From contig NC_060247.1 of the NCBI RefSeq assembly GCF_921293095.1, positions 53,107,111 through 53,171,110 on the forward strand: DNA of 64,000 bases. Direction: 5' to 3'. The notes beneath the pieces are model-generated. The model saw only the letters and a list, made by a program, of their open reading frames with translations, was not told the origin of the DNA and did not search any database. Numbering within the stretch: position 1 is the first letter of the stretch; the number at the start of each line of letters is the position of its first letter. The stretch is from Ischnura elegans (taxonomy: Eukaryota > Arthropoda > Insecta > Odonata > Coenagrionidae). Below, piece by piece: positions 48,719 to 62,527 of the stretch. The translations under genes and the position numbers were made by a program.

Positions 48719-48973
48719 CATGGGCGTACCCAGAATCAAAACTAGGGGGGGGGGGGGGTGGCAAAACTAGCCGTGGTCGTTCAAGTTGTAACTTTTTTGC
48801 ACACAAAAGGCTAATTAAACCCAAATTCTAAGGAAATTATGACCGCAATTCATTAATTTTTATAATTATTTGTTTGAAAAAATAATAATATCATTTTCTT
48901 TAAAAGGAAAATTTGTTCATAACTTTTGTTTTGAACTAAATTTATTTTTGCTTCTTAGCTGGGTATGCATATG
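48719..48973. mobile_element. hAT-type MITE 2
   Basis: 255 bp with imperfect terminal inverted repeats (CATGGGCGTACCCAG against CATATGCATACCCAG) and an exact 8-bp target duplication AATAGATC (48,711-48,718 and 48,974-48,981). A G homopolymer follows the left end. The interior differs from MITEs 1 and 3. Confidence 0.8.
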
Positions 48974-49220
48974 AATAGATCACTGAAATTCAAAGCAAGA
49001 AAAACAAAAAAAGGGAAATTTAAAGTGTGACAACTCAGCAGAGAGAAAATATTCGCCTTGCCTGCTACCCAAACCCAGATTCCCCAATTTCGCACTAGGT
49101 ATTCTAACACTTGAACTATCAAGGCATTTTCTTCCTCTGCAGAGTTTGGTTGGCTTTAGACAACAAGTTGGTTTATGCTGTTAGAAATACAATGCCACAG
49201 GGCAGTATGTTTGTGGAAAT

Positions 49221-49531
49221 CAAGGGCGCAGCCAGGAATTAATGCTGGGGGGGGGGGGGGGGGGGGGGTTAGTTGCAACTAATACCGGGATGTGTGGAGG
49301 TATGGAATACCCACCAGGATAAGCGGTAGGTGCGAGATTAATGAATTGCGGAATTTTAAGATAAATGGTTCAAAATGGTGAGTTTTACAGCTTTCGGAGG
49401 GACATTTTATTACTTCTTAATTACTATTTTAGTAATATCAATCCAATTAAGTAAAATGGATTAAACATAAAAATTTCTCAGAGCTCTGGGGGGGTTTTAT
49501 CCCCCAAAACCCCCCTCTCGCTGCGCCACTG
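49221..49531. mobile_element. hAT-type MITE 3
   Basis: 311 bp, same family as MITE 1. Ends CAAGGGCGCAGCCAGG and CTCGCTGCGCCACTG; exact 8-bp target duplication GTGGAAAT (49,213-49,220 and 49,532-49,539). It contains a 22-base G homopolymer (49,247-49,268), which is also an assembly risk. Confidence 0.9.
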
Positions 49532-52500
49532 GTGGAAATAGTCCTAAGGCTTAAGTGGAACTTGAAAAGCTAGGGCATTTATCATAGAAATTATTCAAGG
49601 AGACTACCAAGAACTAGCCAGTGGTGTACCATTACAGAGTCATCCTCATGCACACATAAAATGAAAAAATTCCTTAGAAGATCCAAGGCCTTAAATAAGA
49701 TTTGAAGCTACATCTTCCAAATTCAAGTCAGGTTTAATAATTGAACAACTAAGGCATCCTCTTCCTATGCGAACTTTGGTTGGCTTCAGAAGAATAGACA
49801 TTATATGCTGCCATATAGTATATGATGCCACAAGGCAGTATGTTATTGCACATAGCACTACAGTCCTGAGGTGCTATACACTAACGTAACTTTGGTGACT
49901 TCCTAAATGTATGCTGCTAGCTATTCCATGGTTGTTGCCTTGAATGATGTCTATTATGAATGCCTTATCATCCTAAGTTCTGGCTTCAGCCAAGAGAATG
50001 TGATGCAACATGCAAACAAACATGCTGCCTTGAAGCATTGTATGCATGGCAGCATTTACAATCTTGCATACATAGTTCATATGCATTACAGTTATGTTAC
50101 CTTAGTTTCAGGGAAGATCAGAAAAGAGTTTCCCTGGTTTGAATTTACACCCTCTGATTTACGATACGACTTTAGCAACTTCATATTATTGACACCAGTC
50201 AAATTTATTAGAGTTGTCCAGTGACAGGATACAGGGACAATTGGCTGGATAGGCTAAAAATCGTGATGCCTGTACATCTAGCACACCCTAAATAGCAAAA
50301 GTTATTAAAAATAGGGGTCTCCCTTTACTTTACGGCAGATCAAGGGATAAGGTCGGCCACCTCCCAGTAATTTCTGGAAAAATTGAAAACCGTAATCTTA
50401 AGTTGGCCCTCCAACAAATTTTTTTACTTCACCAGATTAACAAGCTATGCTTAAAAATAACAGAAGAATATCTAAAAGCTACTTGTCAACGTATCTCAGA
50501 GGCATAATCATTGAGAGAGTTGCATTAAACTAAGGCACTGCAAAAAGTAATGACACCCCTTCCTCCATAACCAACAATCTTAATCTGCCCCTACCATGCC
50601 TGGTTCTGATTATATTACTTATGGCTACACATATTGCTTATTTAAAATTTCTCCAACAATTTTGCTATGATAGCACTCACATGAACATCTTATACAGAAG
50701 TGCCAATTACGCTAATCAAATTCACTTCAATGAGTGCAATGCTCTGCTAAGTACCAGTTGAATTTCCACAGCAAAAGGCAAGGATAAATGTTGTGGTGAT
50801 ACACAATCAAGTTTATGACATATGAAAGAGACTTTGACCAGAAGTAGCAAACTGGAACACTTGCAAAACTGTAGTTAACAAATCAACTCAATTTGGTGAA
50901 GAAATAGTAAAGACAATAACAAAGCAACACTGTTCCCAGGAAGCCTACAGACTATTGAGTCAATAAGCTTCATATCACCTCAAATATGTCGTAAAAACAC
51001 AATTACCACTAAGAGCCAAGATTTATCACCACCCTACACTCACCTGCAATTATGCTGGGCATGCCATCAATTTTCAGCATACTTATGTACTCTCCATTTC
51101 ATGTCGTTAGGAATTGAAAACAAATCTTTTTTTTTCTACACATATACAATAGTTGATGGCTACATGTTTTAATTTCAATGCATCACTTTAGTTAAGATAA
51201 AAGGAGTTTCTACTGTACTCCCTCTGGTATCATCAAGAAAAACTCGAGCCATATTTGCTTACTCCAAAGGCTCTACAAAATGGTGCTGCACATCCACTCT
51301 AATTGGCCATCCAAAAATGTGAAATCTTAAAAATGCAACCTTCAGCATTTACACCATATAAACTCTATGCGTCAAGTATAGAGGCCAGTGCTCATCATGT
51401 TCATAAAAAAATTTGGGTTTAGTCCCTGGGTAAATGCGTTGATTGTCCCAAGGTTTTCTCTTCAAAATTGGTTGCTCCGTACAGCGATTAAATAATCTAT
51501 TAGCAACACAAACCCTAAGTTTTTATCAACATAAATACTGTAGTACTAACATAGGATCAAAAACAGAAGAAAATAAACCAGTTAGGTAACTCATTTTTGG
51601 CTTCACATTTTCTAGAATACCGTTTTTCATGCAGTGAACTTATTCTCATGATTGACTAATAGTTTTCTATGATTGCACTAGATTTATTAAAAGAATATGT
51701 TATATCAATGGAAAATATAAGACATGTGGCCCATGTACAAGGCCAAAGAGTTGCAGAGAAGCAGCGACAAGCTTGGCATGAGTTCAATTTCTATGCAAAA
51801 GAGTTAAGGCTGTTGTGTTACAACTAGCTTACGAAGTAGGTGACAACCTAAATAAAGAATAGGTCTCTTTCATTTTCAAACTCTTTTGCAATTGACACTA
51901 AAATAAAATTATGGAACCCATTGGTCATGCCTAATAATGTGACTGTTATCCTACGAATCTAAATATTGGTCTACCCAATTAGGATCTAATTACGATTTCT
52001 TTAAGGAAGATGATACAAATGGGTCAGAGTTAAAATGAATTACAGTAAATTGCAATCAGAGTAATAATCTAATAAGTACTTAATACCTCAATTGATCTTA
52101 GCTTAGATTATAAATCACATGGGTTGCAGTTATAAGGGTGAATCTAATGTGCTCACTTTGAAAGGTATCTGGACCTTCAATGGCCAAGTGTAAGTGAAAA
52201 TGGCCTAAAGGAAATAACTAGTCAGTAGCACTACAGAAAGGAATCGCCAAATTCATTGCCACTAAAATTGTATAAAGTGAGAAATTGAAAATAAAATATA
52301 ACAATCAGAACCTGCAGAACTCATTGAAGTCAATTGGCATTAGATCAGGCAAAGAAATTGCTACTCCAAACCCCCAACCAAATACGTATTGATTCCTCAA
52401 ACTTATTTCAAATTTCACCAAAAACATGGACAGGGCTGGACTTATATCATTGATGAGTATCCTGCCCCTTCCAAGGATGTCCAGTACTAGCTGTGCCCAT

Positions 52501-52950
52501 ATCAGTATCTCGCCTATTTCAGGTACACCATTAGTAGTTGACAGCCCCACTGTAGGCTGTCAACTACAAAAAATTCTTTTGACCATGTTAAACTTTGCAT
52601 GTTCAACCACTTACCTCAAGAGGCAAGAAATTGTACTTTAAGAAAGTTTAAAGGTGTTCTTCACTTGTGGATAGTGACTCAAGCTTTCTATTCACTCAAT
52701 GAATTTCTGGAGAGCAATACTCTAAATTGTATATTCTAGCTTTAGTTTTTCTTTGACGAAGACTATTACATTGTATTATGTTTAATGTTGAATAAATTAT
52801 GATTATAAGGTAAGCCAAGACCATGAAGCAGAACATTATTTCTTTCTGCAATAGCTGATACAATTAGCATGAAAAACTTAGTGTGAGCAAGTATTTTCAT
52901 TATTGCAGAGCAATATATTTCAGTAGCTTTCATTTTTGCTGTGATGAGCC

Positions 52951-53215
52951 CAGTGGCATAGCCAGGAATTTCGTTCGGGGGGGGGGGGTCCAAAACCAGG
53001 GGGGGGGGGAAATTTTTGAAAAACAGAGTACTAAGTATTGGGTTTTAAACTAATTTTAACACTTTTCATAATCGAAAAAAACTTCATTTGGTGAAGAAAT
53101 ATTTTTTAAATTCAAGATTTTTCAATATTTTGTTTTCTTTTATGAAGGAAAATGATTGTATTTTTATATTTCAGGGGGGGGGGGAGGGTCCGGACCCCTC
53201 TTGGCTACACCACTG
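52951..53215. mobile_element. hAT-type MITE 4
   Basis: 265 bp. Ends CAGTGGCATAGCCAGG and TTGGCTACACCACTG; exact 8-bp target duplication GATGAGCC (52,943-52,950 and 53,216-53,223). G tracts of 11-12 bases sit at both ends in the same strand orientation. Non-coding, AT-rich centre. Confidence 0.9.
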
Positions 53216-56200
53216 GATGAGCCTCATTACACCACTATGGAAGCTCAAAATATGGCCACATCAATAATGTAAAAAAATGAATGGTTTTTACTTTCACAAG
53301 ACCTGTGAAGACAAATCAATAATGTGAGGAATTCGTTACAGGATAAATAAATAACAGGGATAAAATTGACCATGAAGCACATTGAAATATAAATTAGTTG
53401 ATCATTAATTGGATGAATGATCCATCATAAGATTACTGTAATTTTTTTCGGAATCTACTCTATTCCCTACAAATAACCCACCCCCTTAAAACTCAATCTT
53501 AGATGAACTCCACTCTGAGATTTCATGTTTAGAATTAAAACTATCATTACCAGTGCATTGATATACTACATCTACCGCAAATAGGGGTTCACAAACCTTC
53601 ACCAAAGGGATAGTGATTAATATATTGTGCCAAGTTAGAGATGGAAATAGTATTTATTGATTTCTTTTCTCATATAAGGCAATATTAACAGAAGGCAACT
53701 GAAGAATTCTACTAAGTGTAATGACAACAATGTTAAGCATTCACCAGTGGAACTCTATTTTGTCACACAACTTTTCTGAGCTTTGCTAATACCAAAAGAT
53801 GTAATTACATCTGAAATTATGAAAAAACTTTCTTGTATTTTTAACATAATCCTGATTGACTACAATTCTTACATTTGCTTCACTTCAATGAATGCAACAC
53901 ATTCATTATTACCATTGTATAGACAAAATCTACCACATGCTTCCAAATACTGAAAGCTATTCAGAACTACTTGCAGAAAAAAATATTTTTACAAATGCTA
54001 AAATGAAATGCCTATTAGTAAGAGTCTTACAAGAGAAAAACTCGCATTGGCATAAACTAAGAAAGATGCATCTTTTGAAATAATGCCACAAAGTGAAATG
54101 ATTAACTTACATTTTGCCTAATATCAAATACACTGCATTAACTACAGCAATTCCTGAATAACAGCCAAGTAGCCAACTATCATAGAGGCACAGAATACAA
54201 TGATGGTGGTAAACATGCCCCTAATTAAAAATAAATGCATGCACAGAGAACATTATTGTGATTGCTGGAGCCAAGAGGCCCTTCAGCATGTTAACTGCAG
54301 TAGTCACACCTCTGCCACAGTATTTACCCACAATGATAACAGGCAAAATGTACAACTTAATGAGTACAAGACTGATGACTTCAAGACTAAAGAGAAGAGG
54401 GCATTTTCAAAAACATATCTAGCAAATATCTAGCTACCACATATCTCCTAAAACCTATTATATGTAAACTAAATTCTTTACCTCTTCCAAGAAAGTAGCA
54501 GCCACTGGTGACTCATTATTTCTATCAAGTCAGTACAGAAAATCTATTTATTTAATCCATCAGATGGTGTATCAGTTCAAACAACTATTTGTAGCAAACT
54601 AAAATTTTGTGAAGTAGAAAAATATTTACGGAAATATTTGCATTAAGCTCTATGAAATTTTCATGGGCTAATAAAAATTGCATTCATAAAATATCTATGG
54701 AAAACAAAAAGATTCAATTCCACCGGGACAAAATATGTCCAGACCTGGCAAACAGTTAAATTTTTCACAAGTCTATTACGATGGGCTGTTTCAGATCAGA
54801 ATTCGTACTTTGTACACAAATAACTACACCATAACAGGACGTTTTGCATTTTAACATAAGAGCAGTCTTTCACATCCCCACAAATTTAAAATCCACATCC
54901 CACTTTGGTGCAGCCAAAAGAAAACGATGCAATCATGAGAGGAATTTAATTTTGACAACCAACTTTTTGCACCAATCCAAGGAAAAAAGCAAGTTATTTT
55001 GTTTATTTATTACCAAAATGACAATACATCAGTCTGAAATCAAACTACCATTGTTTGCAGTGTTTCACACATGTAAGGACACTTTAACATGATCAATACA
55101 TAATTGTATGACAGTACTCTTGATTATTATATATCAGCGATTTACACAACAAATCAAAATAAATAAAATTGTTACTCATGATTAAAATAAAAATTCAAAG
55201 GAGTTCCTATGAACTCAAGTCTCTACGGAAAAGTCAATCAGGATGGATGATTGCAATGGTTAACATTACACTAAATCATACACTAAGTATGGGCATATTA
55301 TAAACCTTAAACAAAGAGCATCAAAAGCATTAGTAAAATACAAATGCAAATAATTCAAAAGTGATGATATAAAATATTTCTTCTTTAGAGCTATGATTAA
55401 CTCAAACTAATGCTAAAGTCACACAAATACATTGTTTATAAATGTAAATTATGTTATAGATTAATGTTGAGGCTACCCTATTACCAGGGCTGCACAACGC
55501 CAATCCAGTGGAGAGAAGCCAGTACACACAGCCTACAGCCAACCACTATACAGAGGTAGAGCAAGCTTTCTTTTATAAAGCACATGTTCAAAGGAACCAC
55601 ATACTGAGGAATATGTGTGGTCTAAGTAGTCTATACTTAGGGACTGCTCTACAATAAATATACACATCCTTTACTTAAAATGCATTAGATCTCAAGCACT
55701 GCTCTTCACAAAGGTGTATAATCATTATTATTATTATTTCTGAGGTAAAATTCACTCTTTTACTCTAAAATTTCCACAAAGATTCATACAATTCATGGTA
55801 CACAAAGCCATGGCAGACCTCTTAATAGAATATCGCCTTATAATGAGAGGTATGTTCAGTTAAAAAAAATTGTGGTAGTCAAGGTCACAGCACCCCATTT
55901 TAGCAAAACCTTCACATTGCACTAATACTTCATCTACCAGTAACTTTTTAAACAGGACTCAAGTGCAGTCACACCGAAAACTGAAGATCAGGACAAGTAT
56001 AATACCCAAACCTTCAAAGCATTATTTTTATATTTTTCCTCATTGTTTCTCATGCAATTACAAAACTGAAATGACAACAGCCATTTCTAGTTGTCATGAT
56101 CAATAGCCACAACATTTGGTCTCTGGCAAACACACTTAGCTCAATCACACCAGTGTCTCTTTCAGAATTGAGACTGAAGGTCTCATGGAAGAAATGAGGC

Positions 56201-56368
56201 AGACCTCATCTACTAATTCACACCTTCAGCTATAAAGAAAAATCAACATGCACAGATATGAGTGGGTAAATCCAGCATTTCACACCAAATGCCTCTGATA
56301 GGATGCCCTCCCTATGTACTTGTGCACTTCAGTTGATGTGCAACAATTTGACAAACTTTGGGGAAGTT

Positions 56369-56892
56369 TTACTGATGATATGTTGGTGTATGCTTGGTTT
56401 CAGCCGCAGGGTAAGTGCGAATAACCTTTGGCGCTATACTCTGAGGGGAGATGGCTATAGCATGGAGTTCTGGAGCGCCGCCCATAGCAGAGCCAGGACT
56501 ACCCATTTGAACCACTCTTCTTAGGGTTTGAACTCGTCCACGCCGCCGCTGGGGCAAAATGCCTCGCCGGGCCATGTAGAATCGGATGGTAGAAATGGGG
56601 ATACCAAAGATGTGCGATACATTCTGGAAGGTCATTCCTCGCCCAACACAATCAGCAGCCTTCTTAAGTTCATCTTCTGAGCGGCGGATACGCTTGGTGC
56701 CACTATTGGTGAGACCAGCCATTGAGGCTGGAGATGGGATGGAGCTGGGAGAGGTTGGCGACTGCACATTAACTGCCTGCATGCCTCCCATGGGTTGTAT
56801 GTGCCGCATACCTGGACCCATTGCAGGCCATCCACCGGGGGAGATCTCACAGGTCACTGACTGCAGGGCCAACGTAGCTGGGTCCGTCACTT
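56369..56892 (-). CDS. psq-type HTH transcription factor, terminal exon
   Basis: A 524-bp terminal exon, about 174 aa. Acceptor ...ACCATCTTCTACCTTCAG precedes 56,892; the first two bases finish a split codon (phase 1); stop TAA at 56,369-56,371. After a Pro/Ser/Met-rich linker it has the basic KRIRRSEDELKKAADCV, then a pipsqueak-type helix-turn-helix (MTFQNVSHIFGIPISTIRFY) and a basic RRRGR motif like an AT-hook or nuclear signal. Such exons in insects are commonly 3' alternatives of BTB-domain transcription-factor loci. No BTB exon is visible in this window, so parentage is unknown. Frames on the opposite strand are shadows. The DNA-binding fold is confident; the gene name is not. Confidence 0.82.
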
Positions 56893-59800
56893 CTGAAGGT
56901 AGAAGATGGTCAGTGGTAGGAAAGGGACGAGAGTACCCCACCCCTCCCTCCCCCCTTTATGATTAACGTCCTCATCTATCAAACTTCAACATTACACTTA
57001 TTATGATGACGAGGGTTTCTAAAGAAATTTAAATCAAATTAAATTATGACTATGGCACAGAGCACTGAGATTATCATTTGTAACAGGCAACCAACTATAC
57101 CTGAAGTACAACATTCGGTAAAGATAACATTATTTGTCAAACATACACACATATTTACATCCTAGGTTTGAAAAAAAAATCATCCCTGAAAAACAAACAA
57201 ATAATTATTAACACTGGGCACATTGCAGAATAATTATACTTGTCAACGTTCATTTAAAATAAAATATACAGGTAGCCCATGGCATGTGAATATAAGAATT
57301 TATGGCTGAATACTTTAAGATTTTTTAGTTATTTGTTGGATCCTGTTAAGTTGAAGATTACCAGTACTTTCAAAGATAGATATAGAAAAATAGCAATATA
57401 AGGATAATAGCAATGAGATTAACCTGTACAACATTTCTTGAAGCCCATTATGATTCCGAGTCAGTCACTTTCAAGGCCAATAACTACATTTCTAATTTCT
57501 TAGCGATGCATACTACATGGTGATAAGTAACAGTCTGCATAAAGATTTTATCTCCACTGATATTCATACATGTGTCAGCATTGAAAAAATCTTAATACTA
57601 ATAACAAAACATTCATAAATCATTCGAGATATATTAGAATAAAATTAACCTCACTCCGCAGAAAAGCAAAGCAATATAAACAACTCCCAACTTCTACAAA
57701 TTTCAAAAACCATTATTTTCCATTTAAAACCTTAGAAAAAAATGAAAACAATTTTAATAGCTACATGATATTACTTGCATTTATTTTAATTGAATCAAAG
57801 TCACATGCAATTGGCCCTAAGTTCTCTAAAAAAACACCAGGGGGGATTTATATTAAGTAACTGAGAAGATGCAATATGTACTGTCTTCATGATGATTCAG
57901 ATTTAAATTCCATTTCAAAGGTTTTTAATAATCTAATCCATCATAAAACTGTCACTGCTGTTTTCGGAAAGAATTACCAGTTTCTATCAAAAACATTTCA
58001 AACAAAACAAAAAAGTTTCATTGATCGATTGGTAAAAATATTAAAATAATAAAAATATATAAAAAGTAATTAATACACCATTTTCAATGTCGATCCATAA
58101 AGGTTACCTTTCAGATATACACGCACAATACACACAAACATTTTTTTGTAAGTGTAAACAATACTAAAAAATTAACAAAATCACAACTGAATTCAACTCA
58201 TGCCAAAACTACCAGTCATCATAGTTCTACAATTCAGAGATTAAAAAACAAACCAGCAACATATAGAGTGAAGGAGGATTTTATGTGACACCACCTTCAC
58301 ATGGAATCCAGTCTATTAAGGCCACCTAAGAGGTCACCTAGCCCAAAACTCATTCAATTTGCTTCCAACTTTTCTATAATTTCTTTCTCTCGAAGAAACT
58401 CTCATACTACATTCATTATTGCAACAACCTCCTTCCATTGATTACTATCATTTTAAACAGAGCAGGCCAATAATAATACAAATTGAAACAAACGTGACTA
58501 TGCATGAAAAATTTGAATCTAATCCTGGAACAAGAGCACCAATCGTAAGAAAATATAACTTCCAGGACCACTAATCCCAGGGACTAGCCAGAAAAATAAA
58601 AAAAGAATGTAAAGTAATAACCACCAAACAAAATTGGAAGTTTGAAAGACCAAGTCACAACAAAATACAACCTAACTCATAAGGAAGTTAGCTGGGCTTG
58701 GACATAACTGGCAAAAGCTCCCAAATAGATACCGTCACGGCCTTTCCAAAGAATGGATGGTTAATTAACACCATGAGCTGCTCAGAAAACATATTCAGCA
58801 AACTCATCAAGGAATGTCCATAAATATAAAACGAATTACAGAATGTATAAATGCATATAACTGGAAACTCAGATGTATACAATGAGAACTGTGATAATAC
58901 TTGTTAGGAAGCAAAAAAGTGAAAAATCTTAAACTTATTAATATGCTACTAATACAATAATAATATATTGCACTACCAGCAGACAAATTAACAGAGCACT
59001 CTTCCACAATACATCAGTCAGCCTCACTTTATGAGCATTTTGAGAAATAATAATTTATTCCACAGTGAATATAAAAATGTTCGCACTGTCCAAGCATTAA
59101 ATAAAATGGAAACTACGGCAACTATCTATTCTCTGGTACAACCTGTGGCATCTAAAAGATAATTAAAACTATCTCAACTATACATATAAGTTAAAAGAGG
59201 AGCATGAACATTGGATGAATTCAAGGGAAATGAGCACTCAAAAGCTCTCGTTCACTACAGTAGAAGACCACTGCATAGCACATTCAAAACCTCCCTGAAT
59301 AAAAAAGTTGAGCGGGCACTACGCAGGATCTTTCAAATTATCTAGCAACACAACATTGGCTATCTAGAACTAATACTTCAGCTGCTGCCAATCAGGAACA
59401 AGTGATCAGGTAAGTAGCGATCAGATTCAGGGGGGAATTCTACAGCTGTTGTGGAATTCATCCCTGAACTCCCCATGTATGTCCCCATTTCCTCATGCTC
59501 ATTATTGAAATGGCCGTCAAATAATACTTTTTATTGAAGAATAACACCATCCCTACCAACATATTTTAACCCTTTGTAACCTCCTTTGGTTCATATTAAA
59601 TTACATTACTTTTTTATTTCACAAGACCAGTGTCATCATGGTATGACATCATTAAGAGATGGCATTGCACCATTACAAAACAAGCCATATGAAATTAACG
59701 CAGTTACTTTTTTTAATATCAAAAAATTTCATCAAGGAACACCTGAAACCATTGATTGTTCTCAGGGTCATACTGACTGGAACCTACATCCTACATGCAG

Positions 59801-61591
59801 AATATTCTATTTTTCTTGCAGCCCTCAGGAGCGAAATCTCTTTCCAAGTTGTTGAAGAAGATAAAGATCTAATGTCATGATTTTCACATATTGTGGTAAT
59901 GATAAGCAGGAATTTTAACTTCTGCATTACATTAAAAATAAAAATGAGTTCCAAACAACAAAGATGTTATACATGTGTGTATGATCTAACAAAGAGGCTT
60001 AAAAGTAATACATTGGCAAGAAAAGAAATCGTCTTAACTTTTATAAAATCCAACCTGGCTCAGAAATTCAATGAATACGTTATTCTTGGTTTTGTGTAAT
60101 CACACAAGAAGAAACGTAAATACTTCTAGGTATTATCTTCAAGTAACTAACTTTTTAATAGAGCATCTTACGTTAATTCATGCATTATTAAAGCTCATTA
60201 TGCTTGTATCACAAAATCTATTGCACTCAATAGGAATAAAAATGAAATCCAAAGGTGGAACAACTACCATAAAAGTTATCCCCACACTGAGATACACGTC
60301 TCCTTTGGTTGAGTATTAACCCTGTTAGGATGGTACTGAGGTGTTTATTAATATATCTTGCACACATTCAACTAAACTACAGCACAAATTAAGTCTCAGC
60401 TTTCAGACAGAAATATTTACATATCACACACAGCTACTGGTAAACATTACAGAGCATCAATAAATATTGGGACATTAAAGTAATTACAATAATTCGATAA
60501 AAAGTTGAAGTAGAAACAGCATATTACTCACTCAAATTGTTCAATGGCTCACAATAAACCATAATTAATCTATTTATAGCCACCATCATCAAAGTAATTG
60601 TAACATTTGCTTCAATTAGGTCTGCATAAATGCTATCGGTAACTGTCACCCAAAGAAAAATTACATGTTTCAAATGCATATCATCAACTGAAAGAAAATG
60701 CCTCAGTTATAGAACAACTTCTTCTGCACATATGTAGCCAGTTGAAAACGGAATGAGGCTGGGAAGCTCTCATCTCAACTATAGTACTATTTAGGTGTAT
60801 ATTAAACCAATTATCTAAATTTAAGTATAAAATGCTTTTCACTCCCTCAATCCAAGTCTTCAAGGATAAACAATACTCCATGATTAACATATTTAAACCA
60901 TCATCATCCAAATAATCACAACATAAAAAGGGTTGTAATTGATTCAATCAATTAACTTAGACTCAATCAGGTCAACAAGCTCCAAACTGTTAACAAATGC
61001 TGAAGTCACATCCACTGATGATGGCAAAATACTAGTAAATCAGGATTGTTATCATCCCCCATTAAATAGTTCCATTAGAGTAAAGAAAAGACCTTAATGC
61101 TCAATTGCAGTATGAGTTTAATTCCCTTCAATGTAAAAAAAGGCATTTACCATAAATGGCTACCTTTTTCACAGTGACTGGATTATTTTATTACAGATGG
61201 ATATTTCTAGTGCTGTTCATTAGTTTCGCCAAATACTGTATGATGCAATTGAAATCTTTGTGCCAAAAACTAGTCATATATTCAAGTCTCTTCCTTAATG
61301 ACCTGTATAATTTTATCAAGCTTCAATTATTAAAATATTAGAAATAATCTTTACAAAATAGTAATTAAAAAATATTTAACCCTTAAACCAATTAGAGACA
61401 GAAATAACCATAACAGATTGTAAAAAAAAGTATCAAAAAATAGTATTTCTAAGGCAATCAAACAAAAAAATCGTTACACTTGCTGAAAATGATACTGTAT
61501 AAAACCAAAATTGATAAATATATTATTAATAATAACTTTATAACATGACTTAATTCCATTAAAACCTAGATAAATACAGAATATCATTATG

Positions 61592-61595
<4 letters not shown>

Positions 61596-61631
<36 letters not shown>

Positions 61632-61681
61632 CAAATTCGCATTCACACAGGTCGCCACAGGCGAATAATATATATATATAT
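61596..61681. repeat. (TA)n microsatellite pair with inverted GCGAAT core
   Basis: (AT)17 at 61,596-61,629 and a shorter (AT)7 at 61,668-61,681 flank ATTCGC ... GCGAAT, so the whole block can fold as one cruciform with an 18-22 nt loop. Confidence 0.8.
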
Positions 61682-62481
61682 CAGACATAAGGAGATCTCC
61701 AACACTAGGATCAAGTCAAATTCCAGCCATTCTAATAGTTCCTGAGGAATACCATTAAAACCCACGTTAACAAATTAATATTTGTGTGTGCAAGGAACTA
61801 ATTTTTACAATAATGTACAATAAAGACATGGCAACAACCTAAAATTGCACGACATCCAATATGAATCATGACTGAGATTTTTCTATACCTATACTGAGTA
61901 AACACATAAAAAATAAAATTTGTCAAGATACGCAATTATATTGAGCGATTATAATGAAATTGCATGGCAACATAACATGATAAGGGAAACAGCTAACTAT
62001 GCCACCAAAGATTAACTTAAGTCAAATGAAGAACTTCTTAGCCACAAGCAAATCAAAGGTTTCTTACAGTTGGAAATGTTTCCATTTAAATTAACAATCA
62101 TCCATGGATGAAAATAAAAACAATGACGGTAATAATAATACCTATATTCAATGAATGGAAGCACAGACTACTCATTGGCTTCAAGTGAATGTCAGAAATG
62201 AGAATCCAAAGACAATAAAAATATGAAATTAAATATCCAGGACCAGTAATTTATTCGATTTTAGCAACTTGCCTTACTGAAGTGTGCCCAAGGACTATTA
62301 GTTCAACTTCTAGCAGGTTAACATACTTCTCACAGTACATGATTAACTAACTCAACAGAAAAAAAACAGCTTCGGAGATATCAGCTTCAAATGTGCATTA
62401 AGATACTCATTTCTTAAAGCACACAAGTCTAGCTTGTAAGGCCGGCTCAGCAATCTCTACCCTCAACATGGGCTTGGAAGG

Positions 62482-62527
62482 TCAGGAGTCAATTCATGTA
62501 TGGTTAGATACGTGAATTGACTCCTGA
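62482..62527. repeat. 15-bp inverted repeat (hairpin)
   Basis: TCAGGAGTCAATTCA (62,482-62,496) and its exact complement (62,513-62,527), with a 16-nt loop. It lies at the edge of the CpG-depleted domain. Function unknown. Confidence 0.75.

Larger units (their letters stand above)
48462..56368. other. Intron-like region with MITEs and psq-gene 3'UTR
   Basis: Apart from MITEs 2-4 there is no supported exon. An 81-aa minus-strand open frame (52,305-52,550) is unrecognised. Immediately beside it a 13-bp inverted repeat (52,534-52,546 and 52,555-52,567) forms a small hairpin. The right end, from about 55 kb to 56.37 kb, is probably the 3'UTR of the psq exon; a minus-strand AATAAA lies at 55,002-55,007. 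Confidence 0.45.

Noticed and set aside
54110-54430. Several open, membrane-protein-like minus-strand frames with good-looking acceptors
   Set aside because: Hydrophobic readings appear in more than one frame, none has a start or a consistent splice chain, and AT-rich DNA read this way often looks hydrophobic.
56586-56966. 126-aa plus-strand frame
   Set aside because: Antisense shadow of the psq exon, which carries a recognisable HTH and a strong acceptor.
59401-59420. Plus-strand consensus donor (CAG then GTAAGT)
   Set aside because: No upstream open frame with an acceptor; isolated donor matches occur by chance in 64 kb.
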